Part shown: positions 50,622 to 58,924 of the stretch, one piece after another
How the letters are laid out: each line of letters starts with the position of its first letter
Numbering within the stretch: the stretch's first letter is position 1
NCBI RefSeq assembly: GCF_000519125.1
Contig: NZ_JAEX01000002.1
Location: 310,001-374,000 of the forward strand
Source: Desulfocurvus vexinensis DSM 17965
Lineage (GTDB): Bacteria; Desulfobacterota; Desulfovibrionia; Desulfovibrionales; Desulfovibrionaceae
Direction: 5' to 3'
Length of the DNA: 64,000 nucleotides
The notes under the pieces: generated by a model
What the model saw: the letters and a program-made list of their open reading frames with translations, nothing else
Told to the model about the DNA's origin: nothing
Database searches by the model: none
Position numbers and translations under genes: made by a program

Positions 50622-51391
50622 TGCGTCCCCCGGGCGCGGCTGGTGTAGCGCAGGGCCGCGCGGCGCAACCGCGCCACCAGCCCGATTTCCAGGCCCACCC
50701 CGGCCAGCATGAGCACCAGGGCCCAGGCGAACAGCGCGGGCACATCGAGCATCCGGTAGGCCCAGTACATGCGCGCCCCCAAGCCATCCTCGGCGCCCAG
50801 GTATTCGGCCACGGCGGTGATCTTCCAGGCCGCCGCCATGGCGTAGGACAGCCCGGCCAGCACCGCCGGGGCGATGCCCGGCAGCACCTCGCGGGCCAGC
50901 CGCCGGGGCCAGGGCACGCGGTAGAGCCGGGCCATGGCCGCGTAGCGCGGGTCCAGGGCCGCGCAGCCCTGGGCCACGTTGGCGAACAGCGGCGGGAAGA
51001 CCCCGGCGAAGACCACCAGCACAGGCATGGCCGAGCCCGTGCCCGCCCAGACCATGACCAGGCTGGTCCACAGCACGGGCGGGCAGGATTGCAGCGCCGC
51101 CACCAGCGGGCCCAGCAGGGCCACGACGGTGCGGTGCAGCCCGGCGGGGATGCCCAGGGCCAGGGCCGCGCTCAGGCCCAGGCCCAACCCCAGGGCGCCC
51201 CGGGCGGCGGTCAGCCCCAGGGCGTGCCAGAAGTCCGCCCCCGCAGCCAGCCCGCCCAGCACGGGCAGCACCCGCCACGGCGGCGGCACCAGTTCGGGCG
51301 ACAGCCACATCCCGGCCAGACTCCAGCCCCCCAGCAGCAACCCCAGGGACACCGCCAGCGGTGCGATGCGGGCCACGCGGGTCATGGCCAA
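50618..51391 (-). CDS. ABC transporter permease (SsuC/TauC-like)
   Basis: 257 residues with about six membrane helices. The cytoplasmic EAA-like loop is RLYRVPWPRRLAREVLPGIAPAVLAGL, which contacts the ATPase. TAARGALGLGLGLSAALALGIPAGL and SCPPVLWTSLVMVWAGTGSAMPVLVV match the binding-protein-dependent transport family for nitrate, sulfonate or taurine-like solutes. It sits between the ATPase and the binding protein, with overlaps of 4 and 10 bp, so one transcript is almost certain. An alternative start is the ATG at 51385. Confidence 0.92.
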   Translation of the reverse strand: MAMTRVARIAPLAVSLGLLLGGWSLAGMWLSPELVPPPWRVLPVLGGLAAGADFWHALGLTAARGALGLGLGLSAALALGIPAGLHRTVVALLGPLVAALQSCPPVLWTSLVMVWAGTGSAMPVLVVFAGVFPPLFANVAQGCAALDPRYAAMARLYRVPWPRRLAREVLPGIAPAVLAGLSYAMAAAWKITAVAEYLGAEDGLGARMYWAYRMLDVPALFAWALVLMLAGVGLEIGLVARLRRAALRYTSRARGTQ

Positions 51392-52371
51392 AAGAATCCC
51401 TCGGGCAGGCGCGAGGCGCCGTCCGGCCCCCCGCTCTCAGGCAGCACCAGGGCCAGATAGGCGCGCACGGCCTCGCGGCAATCCGCCGCCGGGCGGACCT
51501 GAATGGGGTCGCGCTCCAGGGAGCGGCGCACCGTGGCCGGGTCGATGAAGGCGGCGAACTCGGCGGGCAGCACGGCCACGGCCCGCTCGGGGTCCTGGGC
51601 CAGGGCCACGGCCTCGTCGCCCATGGCCCGCAGCAGGCGGGCCACCAGCTCGGGGCGCTCTGCGCACAGCCGGGCGCTGACGGCCAGCCCGGCCAGGGGC
51701 AGGGTGCCGTCGCCGCCCGCCGCCTGGGTGTAGAGGTCTTCCACCGCCGCCAGCACGCGCAGCCCGGGCACCTTGTCCAGCAGTACGGTGGTCAGCGGTT
51801 CGGGCACGACCATGTCGCATACCTCGCCGCGCGTGGCGTCCAGCAGCAACTGGCGCGGCTCGGCCAGGGTGAAGGCCATGGGCGGCCCGCCCCGGCGCTC
51901 GACCTCGCGCAGCACGGCCATGGCCGGGCTCTCCCGGGGCGTCACCGCCAGGCGGACCACTCCGTCGGGCCCGGCCAGGTCGGCCAGCTCCCGGGCGTCC
52001 TTCCGCGTGGTCAACACCGAGAACTTGCGCCAGCCGGTGACGGCCACCAAGCGCACGGGTGCCCCGCGCAGGGCGGCCTGGGCGAAGCCCTCCAGGTGCC
52101 CGAGCCAGATGTCGCCCTGGCCCGCCAGCAGGCTGGCGCGCAGGTCGTCCAGGTTCTTCCAGTGGCGCACCTCCATGTCCGCCAGCTCCGGCAGGGTGCC
52201 GCGCTTAATGGCGGACCACAGGGGCATCTGCGGCGTGGTGGCCTGGCCGGAGGTGTGGAAACGCAACGGCGGGGCGGCCCCGGCGTGGGGGGCGGGCTGC
52301 CAGCTCTGGGCCAGCAGCGCCGCCCCCAGCACGGCGAGGATCAGGGTGATGAGCCGGACCGGGCTGCGCAT
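51382..52371 (-). CDS. Periplasmic substrate-binding protein (NMT1/SsuA-like)
   Basis: 329 residues. A Sec-type signal occupies residues 1-31 (LITLILAVLGAALLAQSW). The mature part has the two-lobe pattern of SsuA/TauA/NMT1 proteins: GDIWLGHLEGFAQAALRGAPVRLVAV, TTRKDARELADLAGPDGVVRLAVTP, DMVVPEPLTTVLLDKVPGL, GLAVSARLCAERPELVARLLRA. The ligand cannot be inferred: the conserved contacts of nitrate, sulfonate or thiamine-precursor binders are not obvious. It directly follows the TonB receptor gene, one base apart, so a two-membrane uptake path is likely. Confidence 0.88.
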   Translation of the reverse strand: MRSPVRLITLILAVLGAALLAQSWQPAPHAGAAPPLRFHTSGQATTPQMPLWSAIKRGTLPELADMEVRHWKNLDDLRASLLAGQGDIWLGHLEGFAQAALRGAPVRLVAVTGWRKFSVLTTRKDARELADLAGPDGVVRLAVTPRESPAMAVLREVERRGGPPMAFTLAEPRQLLLDATRGEVCDMVVPEPLTTVLLDKVPGLRVLAAVEDLYTQAAGGDGTLPLAGLAVSARLCAERPELVARLLRAMGDEAVALAQDPERAVAVLPAEFAAFIDPATVRRSLERDPIQVRPAADCREAVRAYLALVLPESGGPDGASRLPEGFFWP

Positions 52372-54408
52372 CTAGAAGGACACCGTGTAGAGCACCTCGG
52401 CGTTGAACCCCGGCTCCAGCACAGTCATGCCCCGCGAGTTGGCCAGGGTATTGACGTAACGCCGGTCGAGCAGGTTGCGCAGATGCAGGGCGATGTCGTG
52501 GTGCAGGCGTCCGGAGTCCGCGCCGTAGCCCGCCGCGAGGTTGGCCGTGCCCCAGCCGGGCAGGTCTTCCACGTCGTCGGGGCCGGTGGTCCTGTCCGCC
52601 GCGCACTCGATTTCGCCCAGGGCCCAGAAGCCGTTGCCCCGGTCGTAGCGCAGCCCGGCGGTGCCCATGAGCGGGGCGATGTTGGGCAGGGGCTCGTCGG
52701 CGCTGGTGTCCTTGCCGCTCAGCCAGGCGACGTTGCCGTAGAGCGTGTAGCGCGGGGCGAAGCGCCATTCGGCCTGGGCCTCGGTGCCCACGATGCGCGC
52801 CTTGCCCACGTTCTCCATGGTGATGTTCGTGGCCGAGACGCGGTGCTCGGTGATCAGGTCGTCCACCCAGTTGGCGAAGGCGTTGGCCGAGGCCGTAAAG
52901 CTCCCCTGGGCGTAGCGCAGGGTGTATTCCAGGCAGCGCGATTTCTCGGGGTCCAGGTCGGGGTTGCCGGTCAGGGTCACGCCGCCGCCCAGGTTGATGG
53001 ACTTGAAGCGCTCCATGATGTCGGGCGCGCGGTAGCTGGCGGCGGCCAGCAGGCTGTGCGACCAGCCCGGGGCGAAGCGCCAGGTCAGCCCGGCGTGGGC
53101 GTTGGTGCCCGTGTTGGCGCGCGAGCCCTCGGTGCGGCCGCTGGAGTCGTCGTTGTCCATGCCCACGCGGTCCAGGCGCGCGCCCAGGTTCAGGGTCCAG
53201 TCGGGGTGCAGGGCCCAGTCGTCCTCGGCGAACACGCCCATGGAGGTCATGGTGGCGTTGGGCGTGGGATCGTCGAAGGTGATGGTGCCGTTGGTGCGGT
53301 AGTAGGTGCGGTCGGAAGTCATGCGCCAGCGCCAGGCGTCGGCCCCGGCCACCAGGGTGTGTGCGCCCGCCTCGGAGATGGATTGCAGCTTGGCGCCCAC
53401 GGTTTCGTGGGAGCCCACGGGGCGAATCTCGCGCACGGCGGCGTTGGGCCGTTCGATGCGCGTGCGCCGGTCGTTCTTCATGTAGTAGGTGTCCAGCTCC
53501 AGGGCCTTGAGCCAGCCCGCGTCCACGTCCCAGGTGGTGTCCAGGCTGAGCATGGCGTTGCTGGTGCGCGGGTAGGTCACGGGGGCGTTGGCGGGCATGG
53601 TGGACGAGCCGCCGGGGATGCCGACCTCGTTGGCTTCCAGGACCAGGGCCTGGAACTCGGTGGTCAGGCCCTGGCCCCAGCGCAGCCCGGCGGCCAGGCG
53701 GCCCTGGTTGTCGGCGTAGCCGCTGTTGGTCATGGTGGTGGCGTCGCCGCCGCGGTAGTCGTCGTGGTCGCGCAGGCCGCCCGAGAGCTGGACCCAGAGG
53801 TTCTCGTCCTCGAAGGCCGCGCGGCCATAGCTGTCCACTCCCTCGGTGTTGCTGGAAAAGCCCTGGGAAATTTCGCCCGTGAGCCTGGGCTCTTGGCTGA
53901 AGCGGCCCTTCTTGGTGATGACGTTGATGACCCCGCCCAGGGAGCCCGAGCCGTAGAGCGCGCTCGCCGGGCCCTTGAGCACCTCGATGCGCTCCACGTC
54001 GCGCGGCTGGACAAAGCCCATCTGGGCGTTGATTTCCGTGGCCGTGTTCACGCGCTTGCCGTCGATGAGGAAGATCACCGACGAGCCGGACAGGCCGCGG
54101 ATGTTGATGGCCTGGCCCCAGGGCGAGTCGCCGCCGTGGAACACGCCGGGAATGCGCGCGGCGGCGTAGGCCAGGCTGCCCTTGGGCGCGAGGAGCACAT
54201 CGGTTTCGGTGGCCACGCCCACGCCGCCGGGGGTGTTGGACAGGGAGCTGGCCATGCCGCGCGCGGTGACGATCATTTCGTCCAGAACCGTGGGGGCGGT
54301 GGCGTTCTGGGCCTGGCCGCCCTGTTGGGCGTGCAGGGGCGCGGGCAGGGCGCAGGCCAGGGCCAGGGCCGACGCAAACAGGGTGCGGATGAGGGTGCGG
54401 CGGCGCAT
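52372..54408 (-). CDS. TonB-dependent outer-membrane receptor
   Basis: 678 residues. A signal peptide (1-27, LFASALALACALPAPLHA) is followed by a TonB-box-like DEMIVTARG and the plug: YAAARIPGVFHGGDSPWGQAINIRGLSGSSVIFLIDGKR and RIEVLKGPASALYGSGSLGGVINVITKKG. A 22-strand barrel with many aromatic strand ends follows and ends with VLYTVSF, carrying the terminal Phe. Such receptors take up siderophores, vitamin B12, nickel or similar bulky complexes. It lies between the TM1266-like regulator and the ABC importer on one minus-strand transcript. Confidence 0.93.
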   Translation of the reverse strand: MRRRTLIRTLFASALALACALPAPLHAQQGGQAQNATAPTVLDEMIVTARGMASSLSNTPGGVGVATETDVLLAPKGSLAYAAARIPGVFHGGDSPWGQAINIRGLSGSSVIFLIDGKRVNTATEINAQMGFVQPRDVERIEVLKGPASALYGSGSLGGVINVITKKGRFSQEPRLTGEISQGFSSNTEGVDSYGRAAFEDENLWVQLSGGLRDHDDYRGGDATTMTNSGYADNQGRLAAGLRWGQGLTTEFQALVLEANEVGIPGGSSTMPANAPVTYPRTSNAMLSLDTTWDVDAGWLKALELDTYYMKNDRRTRIERPNAAVREIRPVGSHETVGAKLQSISEAGAHTLVAGADAWRWRMTSDRTYYRTNGTITFDDPTPNATMTSMGVFAEDDWALHPDWTLNLGARLDRVGMDNDDSSGRTEGSRANTGTNAHAGLTWRFAPGWSHSLLAAASYRAPDIMERFKSINLGGGVTLTGNPDLDPEKSRCLEYTLRYAQGSFTASANAFANWVDDLITEHRVSATNITMENVGKARIVGTEAQAEWRFAPRYTLYGNVAWLSGKDTSADEPLPNIAPLMGTAGLRYDRGNGFWALGEIECAADRTTGPDDVEDLPGWGTANLAAGYGADSGRLHHDIALHLRNLLDRRYVNTLANSRGMTVLEPGFNAEVLYTVSF

Positions 54409-54410
54409 GG

Positions 54411-54662
54411 CTAGACCATCAGGGACTTGACCTGCACGCCCGGGAGCATCCCGAGCTTGCCGGTCAGGGCACCGAGTTCGTCGGTGGTGGCCTCGACGAT
54501 GAGACTGATGACGCTGACGTTGCGTTCCTTGTAGGGCAGCCCGATGCGGGCCACGATGAGCTCGCCGAAGTGGGTCAGCACCTCGTTGACCTTGGGCGCG
54601 GCCTGGGTCCTGTTGCCGACGATGAGGCCGATGACGCCGATGCGCTTTTCCATGACGGACAC
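54411..54662 (-). CDS. TM1266-family iron-only hydrogenase system regulator
   Basis: 83 residues with an ACT/ferredoxin-like beta-alpha-beta pattern. MEKRIGVIGLIVGNR, APKVNEVLTHFGELIVARIGLPYKERNVSVISLIVEATTDELGALTGKLG and a final VKSLMV match the small ACT-like TM1266 group, which co-occurs with [FeFe] hydrogenases and is named a putative regulator for that reason. An alternative start at Met4 is equally plausible. It is the first gene of the TonB-ABC operon and lies 548 bp downstream of hydB on the same strand. Confidence 0.88.
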   Translation of the reverse strand: MSVMEKRIGVIGLIVGNRTQAAPKVNEVLTHFGELIVARIGLPYKERNVSVISLIVEATTDELGALTGKLGMLPGVQVKSLMV

Positions 54663-54950
54663 TCCGCAGATGTTGCAGCCGGGGGGTCCGCCTGGCGGGG
54701 AAGGGGGCGTCCGGGACGGGGAGGGGTGGTCCGAAGGCGCGGCGCGGGCGGTCGTCCTTACGGAGAACCCCGCCCTGAAGGTCAGATGCTTCCTCGCCGC
54801 AGGCAGATTCCCAAACCAGGTTGATGAGGTGTCACGAATGTTCCATCGTGGCGATCAAGATGTGTACTATTTTAGAAAGCGTGTCAAGCGGCACGGGCGG
54901 AAATCAGATAAAAAATTTGAAATCGTGCTACATAGTCCGCCAGGTGCTGG
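54663..54950 (-). promoter_or_regulatory. Promoter and structured leader of the TM1266-TonB-ABC operon
   Basis: Reading the minus strand, an AT-rich patch (54840-54935) contains TTGACA (54882-54887) and TAAAAT within a short distance, though spacing to a good -10 box is not ideal. A CACGA-N8-TCGTG inverted repeat lies at 54833-54850, within the likely start region. Further toward the gene, GGGCGG...TCC-GTAA-GGA...CCGCCC (about 54746-54775) forms a nested hairpin with a GNRA-type loop. I could not assign this to a known riboswitch. Confidence 0.35.
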
Positions 54951-55036
54951 GGTTGGCGTAGGGGGGCAGGGCGTGAGGCAGGGGCGGGCGCGGGGAACAG
55001 GGGCGGCGCAGGCTGGGCCCAAGGCGCGGGCCAAAG

Positions 55037-55116
55037 GGCCGGAGCGGGAGCGCAGGGGCAGGCGGGCGCGGAGGCGGCGCGAGGGGCAGGCCGGAGCGGG
55101 AGCGCAGGGGCAGGCG
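55037..55116. repeat. 28-bp perfect direct repeat in the hydB-TM1266 spacer
   Basis: The 28-bp block at 55037-55064 (beginning GGCCGGAGCGGGAGCGCAGG) is repeated exactly at 55089-55116, 24 bp apart, in a low-complexity G-rich stretch. The repeat lies in the 548-bp spacer 3' of hydB. No reading frame there is credible. Confidence 0.75.
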
Positions 55117-55210
55117 AGGCGCGGGCGCAGCGCAGACGCTGGGGAGGATGCGGGCCCTTGGGTCAGACGCCTTGCGGGCGTCCTGCACTCAGGCCGCATT
55201 GACCTTGGGG

Positions 55211-55555
55211 CTACAGGGCCAGCTTCACGCCCTTGGCCTTGAGGGCCGCGATGCGGGCGCTGCGGTCGTCGTAGTGGGTGTGCAGCAGGTGGTGGGACAT
55301 GTGGCCGCAGGGGCCGTCGTGCAGGAAGCCGTCCTTGTGGTCGTACAGCTTCTGGACCATGGGGTTGTCCTGGGACTTGCGGATCTTGTAGACCTTGGCG
55401 TCGGTGTCGTACACGGACTGCTGGCGCAGGCCGACGTAGCCGCCCATGCTGGCGATGGCCGAGCCCGCGAAGCGCAGGCCGACGATGGTGTATCCGGTCA
55501 CGATGGCGGCGGCCTTGAGGAAGCCGCGTCGGGACATGGTGGCAATGCCGCTCAT
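55211..55555 (-). CDS. hydB: [FeFe] hydrogenase small subunit, periplasmic type
   Basis: 114 residues. The twin-arginine signal is MSRRGFLKAAAIVTGYTIVGL, starting at residue 7; AGGAGG eight bases upstream supports the ATG at 55555. The mature part wraps the large subunit in known structures and has VYKIRKSQDNPMVQKLYDHKDGFLHDGPCGHMSHHLLHTHY. Because only this subunit has a Tat signal, the folded dimer is probably exported to the periplasm. It follows hydA by 19 bp. Confidence 0.95.
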   Translation of the reverse strand: MSGIATMSRRGFLKAAAIVTGYTIVGLRFAGSAIASMGGYVGLRQQSVYDTDAKVYKIRKSQDNPMVQKLYDHKDGFLHDGPCGHMSHHLLHTHYDDRSARIAALKAKGVKLAL

Positions 55556-55574
55556 TGTTCGTCCTCCTGGCAGG

Positions 55575-56828
55575 TTAGGCGGTGCGGTGCTCGAAGCGCT
55601 TGGTGATGCGGGCCACGGCGTTCTGGAACAGGGACGCGCGCAGGGACGGGTCGATGGGCTGTCCGCCGCCGTTCACGCACCCGCCGGGGCAGGTCATGAT
55701 CTCGATGAAGTGGTAGGGCGAGGTGCCCGCGCGCACTTCGTCGCACAGCTTGGCCGCGTTCTGCAGGCCGCTGGCCACGGCCACCTTGACCGTACCGAAA
55801 CCCGGCACGTCCACGTCGGCGGTGTTGATGCCCTCGTGGGTGCGCACGATCTTGATGTCCGGGTCGCCCAGCTTCTTGCCCGAAAGCACCTCGTAGGCCA
55901 GGCGCAGGGCCGCTTCCATGACGCCGCCGGAGTTGCCGAAGATGGTGGCCGCGCCGGTGGACATGCCCAGCACCGGGTCGGGCTGGATGTCGGGCAGGTT
56001 GTTGAAGTCGATGCCTGCGGTCTTGATCATGTAGGCCAGCTCGCGGGTGTCGATGGTCGCGTCGATGTCGCGGAAGCCGCTGTCGGCCAACTCGGGGCGC
56101 AAACCTTCGAACTTCTTGGCGATGCAGGGCATGATGGACACGGTATAGATCTTCTTGCCCTCGGCGTGGATCTCGTGGGCGCCGTAGGTCTTGGCCAGCG
56201 GGCCGAGCATCCCGATGGGCGACTTGCAGCTGGACATGTTGGGCAACAGGTCCGGGTAGAAGCTCTCGGCGAACTTGACCCAGCCCGGGCAGCAGGACGT
56301 GAACTGCGGCAGGGGCCGCGCGCCCTTCTTGCCCTGCTCCTGCACGCGCTGGATGAGCTCGGTGCCTTCTTCCATGATGGTCACGTCGGCGGTGAACTCG
56401 TTGTCCCAGACGTAGTCGAAGCCCATGGCCTTGAGGGCCGCGTGCATCTTGCCGCCCACGTAGGCGCCCGTGGGGTTGCCGAAGCACTCGCCCAGGCCGT
56501 AGCGCACGGCGGGAGCGGGCATGGAGACGACGATGGTGTTCGGGTCGCGCAGTTTCTCGAAGATCTCGTCCACGTAGGACACACCCTCGTAGATGGCGCC
56601 GAACGGGCAGTTGACCAGGCACTGGCCGCAGTTCACGCACGCGGCGGTGTTGACCACCTGACGGATGCCGTCGTCGTTGATGGACTGGATGATGCCGGTG
56701 GGGCACACCTCTTCGCACGTGCCGCAGGCCTCGCACTTGGTGGCGTCGACCTGGACGAAGAAGATGTTCGCCGGGTCCACGCCCTTGGGCGCGTTGCTCT
56801 GGTAGAAAACGCCTTCGATCTCCCTCAT
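55575..56828 (-). CDS. hydA: [FeFe] hydrogenase large subunit
   Basis: 417 residues. Two [4Fe-4S] ferredoxin motifs lie at the N-terminus: CEACGTCEEVCPTG and CVNCGQCLVNCPFG. The H-cluster motifs L1-L3 are FTSCCPGWVKFAES, MPCIAKKFE and EIMTCPGGCVNGGGQP. No signal is present, in line with export through the HydB signal. The enzyme takes up or evolves H2. I chose the ATG at 56828, which follows AAGGAGG; earlier frames add a non-conserved leader. No hydE, hydF or hydG maturation gene is in the window. Confidence 0.97.
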   Translation of the reverse strand: MREIEGVFYQSNAPKGVDPANIFFVQVDATKCEACGTCEEVCPTGIIQSINDDGIRQVVNTAACVNCGQCLVNCPFGAIYEGVSYVDEIFEKLRDPNTIVVSMPAPAVRYGLGECFGNPTGAYVGGKMHAALKAMGFDYVWDNEFTADVTIMEEGTELIQRVQEQGKKGARPLPQFTSCCPGWVKFAESFYPDLLPNMSSCKSPIGMLGPLAKTYGAHEIHAEGKKIYTVSIMPCIAKKFEGLRPELADSGFRDIDATIDTRELAYMIKTAGIDFNNLPDIQPDPVLGMSTGAATIFGNSGGVMEAALRLAYEVLSGKKLGDPDIKIVRTHEGINTADVDVPGFGTVKVAVASGLQNAAKLCDEVRAGTSPYHFIEIMTCPGGCVNGGGQPIDPSLRASLFQNAVARITKRFEHRTA

Positions 56829-56939
56829 CGTTCCCTCCTTGACTGGTTGAATGGAAGAAAGATCCACAGGGGCCACGGGTGGGCTCTGGGCCCTGCAACC
56901 TGCCATAGGCAGACCTCCTTGTGAGCGCCACGTCGTGGC

Positions 56940-57010
56940 GCGTTGCGGTGATTAAATTGAAATGCGTAGCACGAAACGTCGATAATATGAAAAAAAGTAA
57001 CCGTCAAGGG
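56940..57010 (-). promoter_or_regulatory. Probable promoter region for hydA-hydB
   Basis: An AT-rich patch (56951-57000) stands out in the 337-bp gene-free spacer between hydA and tlyA. On the minus strand TTGACG (57002-57007) is followed 17 bp later by TATCGA (56979-56984), and a TATTAT sits between. Match to sigma-70 is partial. I see no sigma-54 or FNR-type site. The rest of 56829-57165 holds nothing else I can name. Confidence 0.35.
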
Positions 57011-57165
57011 GCGATGGGGATTTTCAGCGCCAGGAACGGCAGCTTCCGGACCGCACGATGGTGCGTTCCGGGCGGCCAGGGCGCCCCTTGCCAAGGCCCG
57101 GGCCTTGGGGCATGAACCGGGGCAGCGCCCACGGCGCGACCCGACCCCACAGCCCCGGAGAGCCC

Positions 57166-57918
57166 ATGCCCCCGAAGATCCGTGCCGACCAGCTCCTGTT
57201 CCAGCAGGGCCTTGCCGAGAGCCGCGAGAAGGCCAAGAGCCTGATCATGGCGGGCCAGGTGCGCATGGAGCAGGGCGGGCGCATGGTGCCCGTGCCCAAG
57301 CCCGGGCACCAGTTGCGCGAGGACGCGGTGCTGGAAGTGCTGGGCGGGCGGCGTTTCGTGTCGCGCGGGGCCTTCAAGCTGCTTACGGCCATCGAGCACT
57401 TCGGCATCGACCCCGCCGGGATGGTATGCCTGGACGCCGGGGCCTCCACGGGCGGGTTCACCGACTGCCTGCTGCAACACGGGGCCACGCGGGTCTACGC
57501 CGTGGACGTGGGCTACGGCCAGCTCGACCAGAGCCTGCGCCAGGACCCCCGGGTGGTGAACCTGGAGCGCGTGAACCTGCGCATCGCCCCCGACGGCCTG
57601 ATTCCCGAGCCGGTGGACCTGGTGGTGGCCGATGTGTCGTTCATTTCGCTGACCAAGGTGCTCGGGCCGTGCCTGCGCTTTTTGCGGCCCGGGGGGCGGG
57701 TGGCGGCGCTGGTCAAGCCGCAGTTCGAGGTTGGGCCCGGGGGCACGGTCAAGGGCGTGGTCCGCGACGAGGCCGCCCGGCGCGCCGCCGTGGACGGCGT
57801 GCTGGCGTTTTGCACCGCCGAGCTGGGGCTGGCCTTCCTGGGCGAAGTGCCCTCGCGCATCACCGGCCCCAAGGGCAACCAGGAGTACATCGTGTACCTG
57901 GAGAAGCCGGGGGCGTAG
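57166..57918 (+). CDS. tlyA: TlyA family 2'-O-methyltransferase/putative hemolysin
   Basis: 250 residues. An S4 RNA-binding domain is at the N-terminus (IRADQLLFQQGLAESREKAKSLIMAGQV). The FtsJ-type domain has FVSRGAFKLLTAIEHFGI, the SAM motif CLDAGASTGGFTDCLLQHGATRVYAVDVGYGQ, VVADVSFISLTKVL and LVKPQFEVGPG, with the K-D-K-E set. TlyA proteins methylate 16S/23S rRNA cytidines. The ATG at 57166 follows GGAGAG. It is monocistronic and convergent with the rhodanese-ferritin gene. Confidence 0.93.
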   Translation: MPPKIRADQLLFQQGLAESREKAKSLIMAGQVRMEQGGRMVPVPKPGHQLREDAVLEVLGGRRFVSRGAFKLLTAIEHFGIDPAGMVCLDAGASTGGFTDCLLQHGATRVYAVDVGYGQLDQSLRQDPRVVNLERVNLRIAPDGLIPEPVDLVVADVSFISLTKVLGPCLRFLRPGGRVAALVKPQFEVGPGGTVKGVVRDEAARRAAVDGVLAFCTAELGLAFLGEVPSRITGPKGNQEYIVYLEKPGA

Positions 57919-57927
57919 GGGGCGGTC

Positions 57928-58746
57928 TCAGTCCCGGTCCAGCCGGTCCAGCACGGAGCCCAGGGCCTTCAGGTGGGCCTGTTCCTCGCGGGCCAGGGTG
58001 GCGAGCAGGTCGCGGGCTTCGGGGGTTGCGGCGCGGGCGGCGCAGCGCGCGTAGAGGTCCATGGCCTGGGCCTCGAACATCATGCCCGTCTCCACCACCG
58101 CGCGCGGGTCGGTGAAGTCCGGGCCGTGCAGGGCGATGAACTCGGCAGCGCTGAGCCCGCCCTCCAGGGGCGCGGCCTCGCCGGGCGAACCCCCGGCCCC
58201 GGGCTCCGGCTCGCGCCCGGTCATGCGCCGGTAGGTCTCCAGCAGCCGGGCCTTGTGCCGCTCCTCGAAGCCCGCCAGGCGCGTCAGCGTGGCGGCCACC
58301 TCGCCCCGGGTCTGCCCGGCCATGGCGGTGTAGAAGTCGCCCAGGGCGGCCTCCATGCCCCAGGCGCGCAGCACGATCTGCGCCGGGTCGCCGTTCTCGG
58401 GCAGGGCGCGCAGCCCGGCGTCGGGCGGGCCCGCCGCCGCCGCGCCGCTCCAGGCCGTGATGCCCCCCGCAAGGTTGAAGACCTGGGCGAAGCCCCGGCC
58501 CGCGAGCAGGGCCGCCGCCGCCGCGCTGCGGCCCCCGGTGCGGCAGTAGACCACCGTGGGCCGCCCGGGGTCCAGCTCGCCCGCGCGCTCGGCCAGTTCG
58601 CCCAGGGGGATGTGCCGGGCGCCGGGCAGGTGCGCCTCGGCGTATTCCCAGTCCTGGCGCACGTCGAGCAGGGTGTGGTCCTGCGGCTTGCGCGCGGCGA
58701 GCCAGCTTCTGGCCTGGTCGGCATCCATGGTCCGGTGCTGTGGCAT
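57928..58746 (-). CDS. Rhodanese-ferritin-like fusion protein
   Basis: 272 residues. Residues ~7-110 form a rhodanese domain (HTLLDVRQDWEYAEAHLPGARHIPLGEL) with the active-site Cys in VVYCRTGGRSAA. Residues ~120-272 form a ferritin/rubrerythrin-like four-helix domain with Glu/His ligands in FEERHKARLLETYRRM, MMFEAQAMDLYARCA and LAREEQAHLKALGSVLD. Such fusions may couple persulfide chemistry to iron or peroxide handling; that is an inference. A second start at 58728 is possible. It faces tlyA at its 3' end. Confidence 0.88.
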   Translation of the reverse strand: MPQHRTMDADQARSWLAARKPQDHTLLDVRQDWEYAEAHLPGARHIPLGELAERAGELDPGRPTVVYCRTGGRSAAAAALLAGRGFAQVFNLAGGITAWSGAAAAGPPDAGLRALPENGDPAQIVLRAWGMEAALGDFYTAMAGQTRGEVAATLTRLAGFEERHKARLLETYRRMTGREPEPGAGGSPGEAAPLEGGLSAAEFIALHGPDFTDPRAVVETGMMFEAQAMDLYARCAARAATPEARDLLATLAREEQAHLKALGSVLDRLDRD

Positions 58747-58924
58747 GGGGCGTCCTCCGGGGTAGGGCGGGGTGGAGCGGGGTGGTGTGGGGCCGCGCGG
58801 GGGCGGTTGATTCCTTCTAGCCCTTTCCGGGCGCGGGTTCCAGGCAAAAACATGTTTGCCCCGTGGCGCCGAAGCGGGTATAGCCCTGGGAACCAAAGCC
58901 ACACAACGGCCCCGGAGGATGTCC

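Noticed and set aside
49149-54662. Taurine, sulfonate or nitrate uptake as a firm call for the ABC set
   Set aside because: The ATPase and permease only place it in the broad family; no substrate-specific genes (such as tauD or ssuD) are nearby and the binding protein lacks clear ligand motifs.
54867-55199. A 110-codon minus frame in the hydB-TM1266 spacer
   Set aside because: It is Arg/Pro/Cys-rich, arises from the G-rich direct repeats and lacks a ribosome-binding site.
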